Assembly (NCBI RefSeq): GCF_026210795.1
Contig: NC_089434.1
Location: 3,348,001 to 3,412,000 of the forward strand
Source of the DNA: Rhizophagus irregularis
Lineage: Eukaryota; Glomeromycota; Glomeromycetes; Glomerales; Glomeraceae
Length of the DNA: 64,000 bases
Reading direction: 5' to 3'
The stretch's first letter is position 1. Each line of letters begins with the position of its first letter. The notes under the pieces are model-generated. The model was given only the letters and a program-made list of their open reading frames with translations, was not told the DNA's origin and did not search any database. Positions 47,028 to 58,010 of this stretch are shown here, in pieces. The translations under genes were made by a program, and so were the position numbers.

Positions 47028-47489
47028 CAATAAATTTAGTTGATCAATTATGTAAAGACACACGTTATTCGATTTATTTTTATCATTTAAAGTTTACAAA
47101 TTTCAATTCAATAAATTTAATTTCACGATGGAATAATATCATCGAAAAAAAATCAAGAAAGTTTTTTAACAGAGGTCAGTCAAATTAAAGGGTTAGAAAA
47201 ATTTTTTAAATTTAAATCGTAATGGCAAATATCGTATAAAGGAAATTCATTGGAGATGTACAGTACGTTCAATATCTTAAACGGAGACATTGATAATTTA
47301 AGTACAACATTCGAAAGTTCAAAAAAGAAACCGTTGAAATTAAAATTCTTACTAGAAGAATTATCTAATTTTGAGCAAATGAAAATATTGCTTTTATCGT
47401 TATATGAAGAATGGAAATATCCATTATGTGGACTTGAAGATGAAACTTATGGACATATCCAGAAAATAGAAATATATTAATATTAATTT

Positions 47490-48640
47490 TAAAAACAAAA
47501 CGTCATTGATAATTATCGAATGGGCATTTCATCGAAAAATTATTTATTCCATTTTGGTTATTTTATTGTTTTTATATTAAATACATAAAGTTATCTTTTC
47601 TAGATAAATTTTGAATCAGCTGATTTTTATTAAATTTACCTCGTTGTTTATAATACTTTACTTACTTTTTCGTGAATAAATGTTTTCAGGAAAATAAAGT
47701 TATTTATTTATTGCTTAACAATTAATATTAGTTACTTGAATGCTGAAGTGATAATATCCTGAAAAAAAATAATTTAATTTTTTATTTTCATTGCGCGATG
47801 AATATTTTATAAAAATGTTACCTGTAATCGCTACCATTTTCGGCGAAATGGACGATTCGATGAAATGGATTCGATAAAATACACTTTTGGCGAAACATCC
47901 CTTCGGCGAAATGGCTTCGGCGAAATGGGCTTCGGTGAAATGTACCATAACCTTTTTAAATTATCAATTGATTTGAATATTACTAATATATTTTGATAAT
48001 ATAAATTCATACCATTTTGGAGGTTTATATAATTAAACTATTCTATATTATTGACTATTTATCCTGAAACTTTTCAATATAAACGAAATTATAAGTTTTA
48101 TTTATTATTTCCTATATGTAAATGATGATAACTTTGAAAAATTTTGAAAAATTTATTTTAATAGTAAAAATTTATACGCCCAAAAAATTCTAAAACCAAA
48201 ATTTTAATATTCTCGAAATTCATTATCCCGAAATAATTAAATAATATTTTATAATAAAATTGTTCAAATTAATGATCTTATCTCTTGACAAGTTTAGTTA
48301 ACCGCAGTACATTTTATTCGTATATCGTCTTCAAAAAATAGCTTTAATCGATTTCAATAATCACTGGATGAAGTTTTAGATATTCTAATAGACCATACTA
48401 TGACATTGATAATTTACACAGCTTACTATTTTATAAACTATTTTATAAAATCTGAATATTTGCTGCGAAATAATTAGGAGTATGTAGGATAAGGAACTTA
48501 AACCACTGTAATACGTAATTCTGGCCGGAATTATGTGATCGGCGTATAAAATTCCTTTTTTTGGAATACGTGTGAACCTAATTTTTGTGGGAAGAAAATT
48601 TTCCTTTTTAGGAATTTTATGTCATATCACGTGATTCGTG
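47490..48640. other. AT-rich interval between the split gene and the minisatellite
   Basis: Apart from the short minisatellite at 47833-47946 nothing is recognised. TTTATCCTGAAACTTTTCA at 48059 also occurs at 45677, so a diverged dispersed repeat is likely. Confidence 0.4.
47833..47946. repeat. Minisatellite of TTCGGCGAAATGG words
   Basis: About seven imperfect copies of a 12-15-base word (TTTCGGCGAAATGG, TTCGATGAAATGG, TTTTGGCGAAACATC, TTCGGTGAAATG). It produces an accidental open frame on the minus strand. The GC content is higher than the flanks. Confidence 0.7.
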
Positions 48641-48649
48641 TGAAAAATT

Positions 48650-48960
48650 TGTGGGATATGGGATGGGATAATGGGATTATGACAAATGGGATTGGATAAA
48701 TGGACATGGGATCATTGGGATGGGATGTGGGATGTGGGATATGAGATATGAGATATGAGATATGGGATATGAGATATGGGATATGAGATATGGGATATGG
48801 GATATGGGACATGAGATATGAGATATGAGATATGGGATATGGGATATGAGATATGAGATATGAGATATGGGATATGGGATATGGGATATGGGATTGGAAT
48901 GGGGATTACGACAAATGGGATAGGATAAATGGGATACGGGTGGGATGGGATATGGATTCT
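48650..48960. repeat. Heptanucleotide minisatellite GGGATAT / GAGATAT
   Basis: A regular core at about 48736-48890 has more than twenty 7-base units in which GGGATAT and GAGATAT alternate in short runs. Both sides are more degenerate GGGAT-rich sequence (TGGGATGGGATAATGGGATT). One strand is entirely purine-rich apart from T. It is not the TTAGGG telomere type. An open minus-strand frame over it is a by-product. Confidence 0.9.
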
Positions 48961-49453
48961 CCCAATCCCATTTATATGGGCGGCAAGTATACTGTAAGTA
49001 CGTTTATTCTATACCAGTAGCACCAGCAGCATTACATTCGGGATAAGCTTGAAAAAACTGATTTGGAGTTAATTCTTTGGATATTAGCCTTGATAAATGA
49101 AACTTGTTACTTTCTATATTTGACGCTATTATTATCTTAATGTCTATTTATTATTTTTCTCTTTTATTTAAGAATAGATAAATTTAATTAAACAATTAAA
49201 TATAATTAAATAAAAAAAAAAAATTAATTCATGAATCATGATCCATGAGTCAACTGCAAAGGATCTTGCAATCTGACGTGGCATCAAATAAAAGTAAAAT
49301 TTATGTGAAAAATTATTTTAAGAAATAAAATATTTGAAACTTTTGGATAAATATTATGTTACTAAAATATGTTTAAGTGTTAAATGAGTTCACGTAATAA
49401 AAATCGCGATCGATATAAAAATCATATATAAATTTTACTCACGGGATCATGAA

Positions 49454-49636
49454 TTACAGCTGTTTTCATAAGACCTGAAATTTTTGAACCCGACCGCCGA
49501 CCCGCCGATCCGGTATTTTTAGCTGGGCACGTGATCCAGATTTGATAGTTTGATTTGTAAAACTGAACCGGATCGGCGGGTCGGCAGTCGGGTTCAAAAA
49601 TTTATTTTGTCCTAGGTCTTATGAAAACAGCTGTAA
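49454..49636. mobile_element. 183-bp MITE with TTACAGCTGTTTTCATAAG termini
   Basis: 23-base termini starting TTACAGCTGTTTTCATAA are exact at both ends. A second, GC-rich inverted block follows on each side (GAACCCGAC, CCGACCCGCCGATCCGGT) with one or two mismatches. The first nine bases equal those of the MITEs at 46805 and 47027, so the three share a terminus. Target duplication is short or unclear (AT/TA). Confidence 0.8.
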
Positions 49637-49639
49637 TAT

Positions 49640-50370
49640 TTTTCAGCCCGAATTCCGAGATCAAAATCTAAATAATAGGTGATTTCAATATATATATATA
49701 TATATTTCAATTTCTGCAAATTGCAAAAAAAGGTTTGTCGTGACATTGACATGATTTCCGGTGAACTTTTTTGTGGCGCTTTCATAAGTGATATTACGTC
49801 GGTTTCTTGTTTTTTTTTCTTTTTTTCGATTAAACAAATGCGTTCGCTTTGGAGTTTTCGGTACTTGATAAATCATGTGATAACGAAATGACAGAGGAAT
49901 TGGATTAATAAATATATGTGACTTTTTTTATCCCCAAACCTTCCAGTCCCATAATTTGTGATTTTTCTATAAGCTAATGGATAATATTTTAGCAAATTCA
50001 TTATTATACGACGTAATAGAAAAGCTTTCTTAAATATTTAAAATATTTAATTAATTTTTTGCAATTTATAATAAATAAATAATTGAAACACATTAATTTT
50101 TCCATTTTAATTATAGATTACTATTCTTTTTAAAGTACAGATAATTGGTATACAATATTATTATTGTTGTTTAGCAATATTATTATCATTTGATTTTAAG
50201 CTTAATTTAAAATAAAGCTAAGTTAAATAGTTGAAGAATTTTGGGGTGATCAAAAAATATCCTATAACTATTATATATTACGGTGCTACCCAAATTAAGA
50301 TACATTCTATATATAATTATTTGTAGAAATAAGTCCCTTTATAAACTAATGAGGGACTTTATATATGTTA
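49640..50370. other. Interval with no supported gene
   Basis: 49740-49900 is less AT-rich and contains an ATG at 49830 followed by only 17 codons. It could be the start of a lost gene. The rest is A/T-rich with no match elsewhere in the window. Confidence 0.35.
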
Positions 50371-51220
50371 AAATGATTTGCTCTTTCACGGTATTTATTT
50401 GCCAAGTTCAATAAGGACAATGCGTTGGTTAAAACAATACATTTTTTTAGTAAACATCTGAAATAGCATTTATAATTTTTTTTTTTGTAGATATAAAATA
50501 AAATTTTTAATATTTACATATAAAATTAAACTAACTAAATTCATTATTTAAGAAAATTATATGGTAATTTATTTTAGATGGTAAGTTATAAGTAATTTAT
50601 TTAATTCTATTTTTACATATTTATATAATATATATATATATAACTAAACTAACTAAATTCTTCATTTAAAAAAAAAATATGGATTATTTATAAAGTTGCA
50701 AATAAAAAAAAAATTTTATGTCAAAAAAAAAAAAAAAAATCGGTTTAAAAGAATAAATGGGTAAGGTAACACAATTGATGAATCAAAAAGGGCGTTTTTT
50801 TTTTGAATGTGCCGTATATATGGAAAAATTTTTTGTCGATCTTTTTTATATAATAAAGAATATAGATAAAATAAAAGAATGTTGAAAGTGGGTATACAAA
50901 AGTTATAAATTTCAGTGTTACAGTAATTAAATACAGAATTGCAATAATGATTTTAGGAATGATAATTAAAAGAAAGCAGATCCATAAAATAGTTGATTTA
51001 TAAAAGGATCTGGACGTATTAAAGCATGTCTTAATTTCCTTTTATTTCGACGTTTGCGAATAGGATTCTGTGACACGTAGGATATTGAACGGTTGATCGT
51101 AGGATAATGTTGATTTTGTACGCCATTTGTCATAACTGATTGTTTCAAATTAAAAAAAGTTGGGTAATTGCTGTATCGCGTATATAATTAAAAGAATATC
51201 GAAATAAGCGGATGTATTTT
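50370..51220. repeat. Locus with an inverted decayed counterpart at 10000-10530
   Basis: Blocks GCCAAGTTCAATAAGGACAA near 50401, TTTTTGTAGATATAAAATAA near 50484 and AATATCGAAATAAGCGGATG near 51195 match the reverse of 10000-10530. The locus has two direct near-repeats of AAACTAACTAAATTC at 50527 and 50644. It encloses the diverged small-protein gene. Confidence 0.65.
50966..51133 (-). CDS. DPF-motif small basic protein, diverged copy
   Basis: 55 residues from the first ATG (51133). The frame is open a little further upstream, with only a TTG. Text: NQHYPTINRSISYVSQNP, then the very basic IRKRRNKRKLRHALIRP, then DPFINQLFYGSAFF. It aligns with the unit A-C proteins at YPTI, SY, the basic centre and the C-terminal motif, and lacks their Ser/Asn-rich N-terminus. 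It may be shorter because of an unseen first exon. Function unknown; a basic, nuclear-type protein is a guess. Confidence 0.55.
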   Translation of the reverse strand: MTNGVQNQHYPTINRSISYVSQNPIRKRRNKRKLRHALIRPDPFINQLFYGSAFF

Positions 51221-51229
51221 TCTTATTTT

Positions 51230-52150
51230 TCAAAATATTTTTATAAAAGAGTAATTGAAAATCGTAAAATTAAATGATTTTTTTAAAAAAAGTAGTATAA
51301 AGACGAAATAAAGCAAAAATAATTCGTTAAGCAAAAAAAAAAAAGGTTATTAAAAAATATCGAAGTAAGTTTTTAATCGTCAAAAAAATCAGCTTAAAAT
51401 GTCAAAGAAGTGAGTGTATATATATACGTTTTTATCTTATATATCTTTTGTTCAACTAAAATCAAAAAAATTTGACCCCATCGTCATATGAATCTTATCC
51501 ATAGTTGCTACAAATTTGGAAATCTATTTAACCTATTTCGTAAAGAAATAACAATACGAAAAATGAGGACAATTTATGAAAAATTTTCAGTTTGTTTTAC
51601 GATCCGGTATAATTAATATAAAACGCGTTTATTGCACATCATTCTATATAAGGAAGTTAGATAACCAATCATCTTAAAAGAATGGATGAATTTTTTAGTA
51701 AATTAATAAAATTAACAATTATTGTTTTAAAATCTGATTTACAATAATATTACTGATCTTATCATTCATGACTTTAAATCTTTCGGGACAAAAGGTAATC
51801 AAAAAAAGGAATTCTTTCTTAAAAAAGTACTCTTTTATAGATTACCAAGTATGACTCATAAGAATATGAGTCATTTTTGCCGCAAAGGAATATGATTCCG
51901 ATATATGCCAATCAATTCTTCGTAAGGTATTTTTTTTTTAATTTTGTGGGCTTTTTTTCTTTGTTATTTGTAAATTTAAAAACGTATCTAGTTTTTTCTT
52001 CTGCAAGGACGATCGATACCATAAAAGTTAAACTAATTAAGGCTAATCGCCGTTTTAATATTAATGAATTTCTATTACAAATTAGTAATATATATAATAT
52101 TAGGCATAATTACATAACGATGCATTTTTAAGAAATTCGAAAATAATACG
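51230..52150. other. AT-rich interval
   Basis: An open plus-strand stretch at 51877-52131 begins with TTG and reads partly like a normal protein (LVFSSARTIDTIKVKLIKAN), but it has no ATG near its start and a long Phe run. I do not call it a gene. Confidence 0.3.
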
Positions 52151-52153
52151 CCT

Positions 52154-52366
52154 TTAAGTCTTTTCTCCTACAATTTGATTGATGTCATGTAGCAATCTTT
52201 TTTTTTTCTTAATTAGAATTAAAGAACAAACGAAAACTTTTTCATATATAAAATAAATAAACAAATAAACTTTGTCACTTTTATTTTTAAAACGCACATC
52301 AAAGAAGATTGCTTTTTTTGTTGAACTTTCAGTTGGTTTTTTATATGTAAATATTAAACTAGCCAT
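52154..52366 (-). CDS. Possible short gene, uncertain
   Basis: 70 codons from an ATG. The first 32 residues (MASLIFTYKKPTESSTKK, then AIFFDVRFKNKSDK) look protein-like. The following Phe/Tyr/Ile-rich part could be an intron, with a GTTTAT donor and an AATTAAG acceptor before KKKRLLHDINQIVGEKT. No family recognised. Confidence 0.25.
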   Translation of the reverse strand: MASLIFTYKKPTESSTKKAIFFDVRFKNKSDKVYLFIYFIYEKVFVCSLILIKKKKRLLHDINQIVGEKT

Positions 52367-52369
52367 ATC

Positions 52370-53320
52370 ATCGTTTAATTTCAGATGGAATAATAATGAT
52401 GAATTTAATTCTTACGCTACCAGTAAAAATTTTTAGACATGACAATATATTCTCTCAAGGCAACTTACCTGAATGTAATCCATTACAGTCGATAATATGA
52501 TACTTGCCAATTTCTTAAGATTCAGTTAATGCAACGCACGTATCGTTCACCTTTCATTTTAACAGCAAGAAGTTGAGCTCTATTGAAAAAAAGTGTATGG
52601 TCTTATTGGTCTAAAGTCAGGCAAATAAAACATTTATATAATGGACATTTTGTATGGAATAGAAAAAAACTTTTTTTTACAAAATTTATTGTAATCTAGA
52701 CAAAACAATGTTAATTTTTCTAAATACTAATTAGATAGTAATACTTAGTTTCAATTTTAGTTACATAATATACGTACATTATTTTCAATACTAAATAGTA
52801 AAATAAAAGAAAAATTGTCATTTATGAAATCTTATTACGTGCTTATTGAAAATTAATCGTGGAAATATTCTCTTTTATGCATTCACCAAAAATGTTTAGA
52901 TATAACCTTTATCAGTTCGTTTGATGCATTATATATGCCTGATGCATAACAATAACTGCACAGTAATGCAAACACCGCCCGGTTACACCATTATGCGCCG
53001 CCTATATTATATGATTTACCCAGCGTACCCTACAAAAATGTCACGAAACGGCCGGCATTAAGAAATTAAGAAATTAACTATGGGTCAAATAATGTGTGAC
53101 AAATAGGATTTCACACCTCGAAAAAATTCTCTGTCCCCCAGATACTTATAAAAAATGTAAAAAATGGAAACAAGGAAGGGTGTGACGCATGTGACAAAAG
53201 AGTCACGTGATTTTTCGTAGGTACCGACTGCGTATAACTGCGTATGAAACTTCGGAGCAAAAATGAATTGGGTGGTCCGTTATTTTTGCAAATAGCTGTA
53301 ATATGACCATGTTTTTCGCG
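52370..53320. other. Interval without a supported gene
   Basis: 52900-53110 is less AT-rich (CACCGCCCGGTTACACC, GAAACGGCCGGC) but closed in all frames. A minus-strand frame at 53111-53335 has no recognisable content. Confidence 0.35.
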
Positions 53321-53324
53321 ATAC

Positions 53325-53513
53325 TTATGATGCATGTAATAAGTTTTTTATTACTACGTTCTCCGACTGCTTCTCTTCCAGTTTCGTGACTCTTTCAATA
53401 AGTTCAACTTTCTCGAACTCGAGCCCAGTTATCTTAGCCACATTTTCTTCTCTAAGTAAGGCAAGCTCGGATTCCATAACACTTTTTATACAAGCGAAAA
53501 AAAATAATGCCAA
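53325..53513 (-). pseudogene. Coiled-coil N-terminal scrap
   Basis: From the internal ATG (residue 13) the text reads ESELALLREENVAKITGLEF followed by EKVELIERVTKLEEKQSEN, a clear heptad pattern of a coiled coil. I recall such short coiled coils near the N-terminus of repeated, unnamed Rhizophagus proteins. The frame ends soon after and no further homologous part follows, so this is a fragment. Confidence 0.35.
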
Positions 53514-54139
53514 TCCTACACCTATTCTTCGGCAAGGATTTTCCCGATGTCTTTTCTGCGCATTTCAGGTGATCGATCTCACAAAGACTAATAATCTAGC
53601 TAATTGGGAACTTCATAAGATAAAGATTTTCTCAGGTGAATCAAAAGAATAAGCGCCTTCCCACTTTCCTCGTATTGAGACGGTTCACTTCAGTGAACGT
53701 ATCAGTATGATAAAAAAAATTCGAAATACTTTTTTATATGGTCAGGTGAAATGATTTATGTTTTTTTATTACTGGCATGCAAGCAAATTCTTGGATTTTG
53801 TATTGTGAAACTCGTTTCATACATGCAAAAAATATCGATACTTTATTCAATGAAATAAAAAATATTGCCGAAACAACAACTAATACATAAAAAATTGGCT
53901 CATTGGTTGCAAAAATAAAACATGTAAATACTTCCATTATCGGTACAATAAAATTACTTCGGTTATTTGTAATATGATAATTTGTTGAGAGGAAAAGCAT
54001 TTCTCCAATTCGAATATTTCGGACGAGCCAGCTACTCAGGTAGAATTAACCTTATGTTTAAGGAATGATAAATACATTTTGAAGAAAGTATTATTTTCCT
54101 TCATTATAATTATCTTCGCTATCTATATCATCAAATTCA

Positions 54140-54873
54140 TCAAACATTATCGAACTTCATCTCATCCACTTCTTTCTCAAGGAAAAATGCATCTGGAAAA
54201 TGATAAAATAAAGGAATTGTACTATAGTTGTATGACTGTCACCAAATATTATACTTCATATAATGATTCATCTATTAGATCCTTAAATGACAATACCTAC
54301 CTCTGTTTATTTGCTTAGCATTAGGATATTTCCCTATCATCAAGTTCTTTAGTTCCATCCATTGAGAATAACCATTGACATATAATTTCAAAGTGTTCGA
54401 ATTCGGCCTGAACCACCAGCTGAACAAATCTAGTTCTATGAAACATTCCATTAAATCATTATCATCAATTATATCTGTGTCCAGATTCATAATAGTGGTT
54501 TGTAACTCCATAGCTGTTTCATATTGAGGATTATCAATATGCATATTTTAAATGCGTGAGTCAACTCTTAGAAAGGGCCGATCACCGGCCCTAGGGTATG
54601 ACTCTAGTTTTTATATAAGAACATACCAGGCAACAATTCTTTCAGGTACATGAGTCTCTCATTGTAGTTATCATTTGGGATTGTGTTGAGAACATTTGAT
54701 ACAAGGTCTAAGAACTCTATATTATTCGAATTTTTAGTGAAAAATACGTGCAATTTAGCCCTCTCTGTTGATGGAAAACCCTCTTCATCGAGATTAAAGC
54801 TGAGCTGGTTAATCTCTTGATGAATAGTAATCACTTTTTCACTCCCTGTAGTTGAGCTAGTTGAGCTATACAT
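54140..54873 (-). CDS. Three-exon gene, 170-residue acidic protein of unknown function
   Basis: Exon 1 54873-54627 (ATG, MYSSTSSTTGSEKVITIH), exon 2 54513-54301, exon 3 54192-54140 (ends MKFDNV, TGA). Donors are GTATGT and GTAGGT and acceptors AACAG and TTCCAG. Introns are 113 and 108 bases, and all phases agree, which is the main support. Visible text: NLDEEGFPSTERAKLHVFFT, LNTIPNDNYNERLMYLKELL, LFSWWFRPNSNTLKLYVNG. No signal peptide, membrane segment or known motif. The unspliced frames (54604-54873 and 54275-54544) are each open with an ATG, so two separate short proteins are the alternative. Intron 1 contains the palindrome GGGCCGATCACCGGCCC. Confidence 0.5.
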
Positions 54874-55113
54874 TTGGTTATTTGTATATTACAAACAGTC
54901 TTACAAGTTGTCCGAATAAGAAGTGATTTTATTTTTGCAGAAAGATATAAGAAATCGATTGTCGCACAGATTGATCTGACTCATCAGTTGAGATCTGATT
55001 AATTTATATATTTGTAATGTAATGATTTTAACGTTTTGTTTATTAAATATTTAGTTGCCATAAATATCTCTTTTTAAGCTTTACTGCTTTGAAGAAGAAA
55101 AATAATTGTAAAT

Positions 55114-55209
55114 ATGAATATTGATAATATATTCGATGTTGAAGACTTTCCAATTGAATTAGTAAATCCTGAATTTGAACTGTTTTATATAATTATTATG
55201 ACTTTATGA
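55114..55209 (+). pseudogene. Short N-terminal relic
   Basis: 31 codons from an ATG in good context: NIDNIFDVEDFPIELVNPEF, then ELFYIIIMTL. The acidic, hydrophobic pattern looks protein-derived, but nothing follows. It may be a first exon whose partners are lost. Confidence 0.25.
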
Positions 55210-55369
55210 GTCAAATTTTATTATTATATAGCTGAATATTATTAAAGAAATAGAAATTTATAAGCTTATCTTCAAAGAGTATATTTGATATATTTATATT
55301 TTTTAACATAAAGCATTTATTAAAAAACCAAACATGTACGAAAATTCAAAATCGAAAATTTTTAAAGCA

Positions 55370-55420
55370 TTCGTACGTACTAGTATAAAAAAATTTATCT
55401 GTTAGAAACGTACGTACGAA
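55370..55420. repeat. Hairpin with 11-bp perfect arms
   Basis: TTCGTACGTAC at 55370-55380 and GTACGTACGAA at 55410-55420, 29-base loop. A further TGTACGAAAA at 55335 and CCGTACGATTG near 55482 suggest a small element or a motif cluster. Confidence 0.6.
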
Positions 55421-55799
55421 CAAAAGTCCGCCCAAATTTGTATTACTGTACAGTACTACATTACTTAGTCAAATATGGTCAACCGTACGATTGAAAATTG
55501 AGTAACAGTAAATCATGATAAAAATGAGGAATTTTTTATGCAAACCTTATTAATCATTTCTTTCACATAAATTTTTTTGCTGATGAATTTGATTTTTTTT
55601 ACTTTTTTATTACTATTTTTTCGATATTTATATCGTCATAATAAAAGAGTCTATTTTATTATTAGTCGTGATGAGTTCAGAAAGGGTATATATATACCCT
55701 CAAGTTTTCTCAAAACTTTCCTTCTCTAAAAATTTTTTTTGCGCTCCTTTACATTCATTCTCCCAGTATTGAGCCTTATACTTGTGCTATCTTCAGCAA

Positions 55800-58010
55800 G
55801 AAATCGGGATGGTTGACAGCAAAATGCTTGTAATATTAAATTGTATATTATTAGGAAGCACTTTATTTTTGATTCTTTTACGGTCGACGTTTATGATTAA
55901 AAACAATATTAATGGAGCTGAAGTCGCCTTTGGTAGTCTCAAAATTGAACACCTCAAGTTTCTTATCTATCATGAGATGAATAACCAAGTTTAATTATAT
56001 GAACATGGACCTTTGGAAGGCTGTTATTGCTCTCCGTGATAATCTTAAAGATATAAAGGACAAAATTAAAAATGTAGGCGAAAATTGATGCCTATCGACT
56101 ATTTTTCGAAATATTTTTCAGATAATAACGCAGCCAATAAAAATCTCATCATCGTACAAATGTCCGACGCTGCTAGTAAGTGTCTTACAATGTTTTACCT
56201 CTCGAATAAGAAATTTGCAGTTTCAAACAATAATAACCGATATTTTTCTCACTGTCCATTAGAGCTCGGGAGAAAAAGACCTATTACGGAAGAAGAAAGT
56301 AAGAAATATTGGCATCACATTTAGTTATTTATTCCATCGTTCTTACGAATTTTTTCTCTACAGCTATAAGAGCGGAAAGAAAATGGGCGGTTAATAGTGA
56401 AATTAATAGTGGAATTCTACAAGAGCGTCATATATTCTATTATTCTAATCTAGAGAGAAATGATATGAATCAGAAACGTGATGAATATGTAGCGCTTTAT
56501 GATGCACGGGCTTCTGGAAAGTCTACACTAGCGCATCTAATTAGGAGACAGTTGAAGGATGAAGGTTTTTATTAGCATTTAGTAAGTTCTAATTCTCTTT
56601 TAAGCTAGATGGTCATATTGCATGTAGTCTTAACTGCTGCTTCAATTTATTTTTTCTTGGAACAGTGTAAGTCTTGAGCAAGTTGATATAGAAACTGTGG
56701 AAAGATTCTGGATGGCATTAGGCTACTCTCTCATGCGAGATGCGTGACATCGATATCAAATCTGCCAGTTCTGTTTTCGGTCTATTAATGATTTGAAAAT
56801 AAATTCTGCCAATGATTTCAATGAAGTATTTAAAAAAGATATTGGAATAGTAGCTTTGTTCTCTTCATTGATGAGTTCGATAAAATGTATGAAGCGAATG
56901 AAGATGTTAGATCCTCGTGCCTGGAAACTTTTCGTGCCATGAAAACTCCAAATATAACCATTCTATCAGTGCTGTACCTTGCGTTTTGTTGATGGATTTA
57001 GCATATAGTCTAGATAAGTATCTCGATAAGGGAAAACAACATAATAATACACTTCAGATTATTACCTTTGATGGCGAAGAAGCCTTTAAATATTGGAGTA
57101 GTACCTGGTCTATTGTTACCATCGGCACCTTCAATATTCTACATCTAAAATCAGAAAAAAACTTCTACATCACCCTTTAATGTTTTTGAGCCATTCCAGA
57201 ACCCAATTTCACGTTTAATCAAGTGTGAGACTTATATAGAAAGTTTGCGACAGACTACGGTTTACCATTGATCAGGAGATCATCAAGGATGTCAATAATC
57301 AGACAAGCGGGTATATGAAGCTGATGAGTCACGTAAAATCAAAATCTAAAATTCATTTTCTGTTATTTGACAGGCATGCTGGCTTGTCTGCCTTTGCGGA
57401 CGTTCTATCCAGAATAAATTATTTGGAAAAATTGGCGAAGATAGCGTGCTTAGCTTTTCAAGTTGGTTAATCTTTACCATCAATTCATTGTAGAAGGAGA
57501 TACAATAGGCCACCTTAAGAAAAATGATCGAAACGCTTAGTAAAAACTAAAAAGGAAGCCAAGTCTATGTTCCTAGGATTTTTCGATTCAAAGACTCTGA
57601 AGAAATAAGAATTATTAATAATAAAATTTATTAAAATTAAAAAAAATTAATATCGAATTTAAGTTTTTCATCATCGGCATTTTTAATGAAAACCCAACCA
57701 TCTTCCTCGTTCGGCCAATCAGCACCTTTACTTGAATTACGGATTGTTGAAGAGAGAAGATTTTACGCAGAATTCTTGATAGCTGAAGGTGGAATGAAGA
57801 AGATTTAAAATGTCATCTGCTCTTGTGAATGGGCTGATTCAGCGATGAGTTATTCCTGATGTATATACAATTCTTCCCAGAAAGTGCAGTCCCTCTAAAA
57901 TGAAGACTTCCCGGTTACGAGGTTACTGGACAGTGGCATCTGGTACACAAATATAGCAATATAGTAATTATAACGGAGCATCAAAAAATTGCTCTAGAGC
58001 TTCTAGCCGC
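55800..58010 (+). pseudogene. Crinkler (CRN)-type effector fossil
   Basis: The parts can be read in the order known for eukaryotic Crinkler proteins. First is an N-terminal ubiquitin-like header (LNCILLGSTLF..., INGAEVAFGSLKIEHLKFLI, DLWKAVIAL, ending MPIDYFSKYFSDNN and NLIIVQ) at about 55814-56170. Next is a connecting part (FYLSNKKFAV, CPLELGRKRPITEEE) at about 56170-56330, then a P-loop NTPase part with ARASGKSTLA at about 56500-57480. Last is a C-terminal scrap like a PD-(D/E)xK nuclease (VTGQW, ALELLAAA) at about 57860-58010. The architecture is established for this family. This copy is broken, with roughly ten or more breaks, and cannot make the full product. It looks fairly young, because the motifs are still easy to read. 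Confidence 0.65.

Larger units (their letters stand above)
46280..47480 (+). pseudogene. Unknown gene split by two MITEs
   Basis: An open piece from about 46320 to 46626 reads ADKRDGVFIIARGSVRKD, then SLATNNNLLLKWNNFTDS, up to LPRRFFKL. After the two elements at 46622-46805 and 46853-47027 the coding sense resumes at about 47034 with NLVDQLCKDTRYSIYFYH, and ends with LSLYEEWKYPLCGLEDE and TAA at 47478. Composition (Asn-rich, aromatic, acidic) matches on both sides, so the elements probably landed in one exon. There is also a frameshift near 46320 relative to the upstream ATG at 46285, and others near 47150-47240. No family is recognised. Inference: a dead host gene. Confidence 0.5.
55000..55790. 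other. Interval upstream of the Crinkler-type fossil
   Basis: It contains a 31-codon frame (55114-55209), the hairpin at 55370-55420 and AT-rich sequence. 55670-55780 is pyrimidine-rich (CTCAAGTTTTCTC, CTTTCCTTCTC) and could be the old promoter and 5' UTR of the fossil. A similar TATATACCCTC / CTCAACTTTC stretch lies at 59626-59650. Confidence 0.35.

Noticed and set aside
47715-47948. Minus-strand frame over the TTCGGCGAAATGG words
   Set aside because: It is explained by a short minisatellite; there is no protein character outside the repeat.
48627-48812. Minus-strand frame with repeating Ile-Ser-His-Ile-Pro text
   Set aside because: It is a by-product of the 7-base minisatellite, which lacks stops in this frame.
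53734-54000. Hydrophobic 88-codon minus-strand frame resembling a membrane protein
   Set aside because: The hydrophobicity follows from T-rich DNA. No homologous copy or conserved start is visible.
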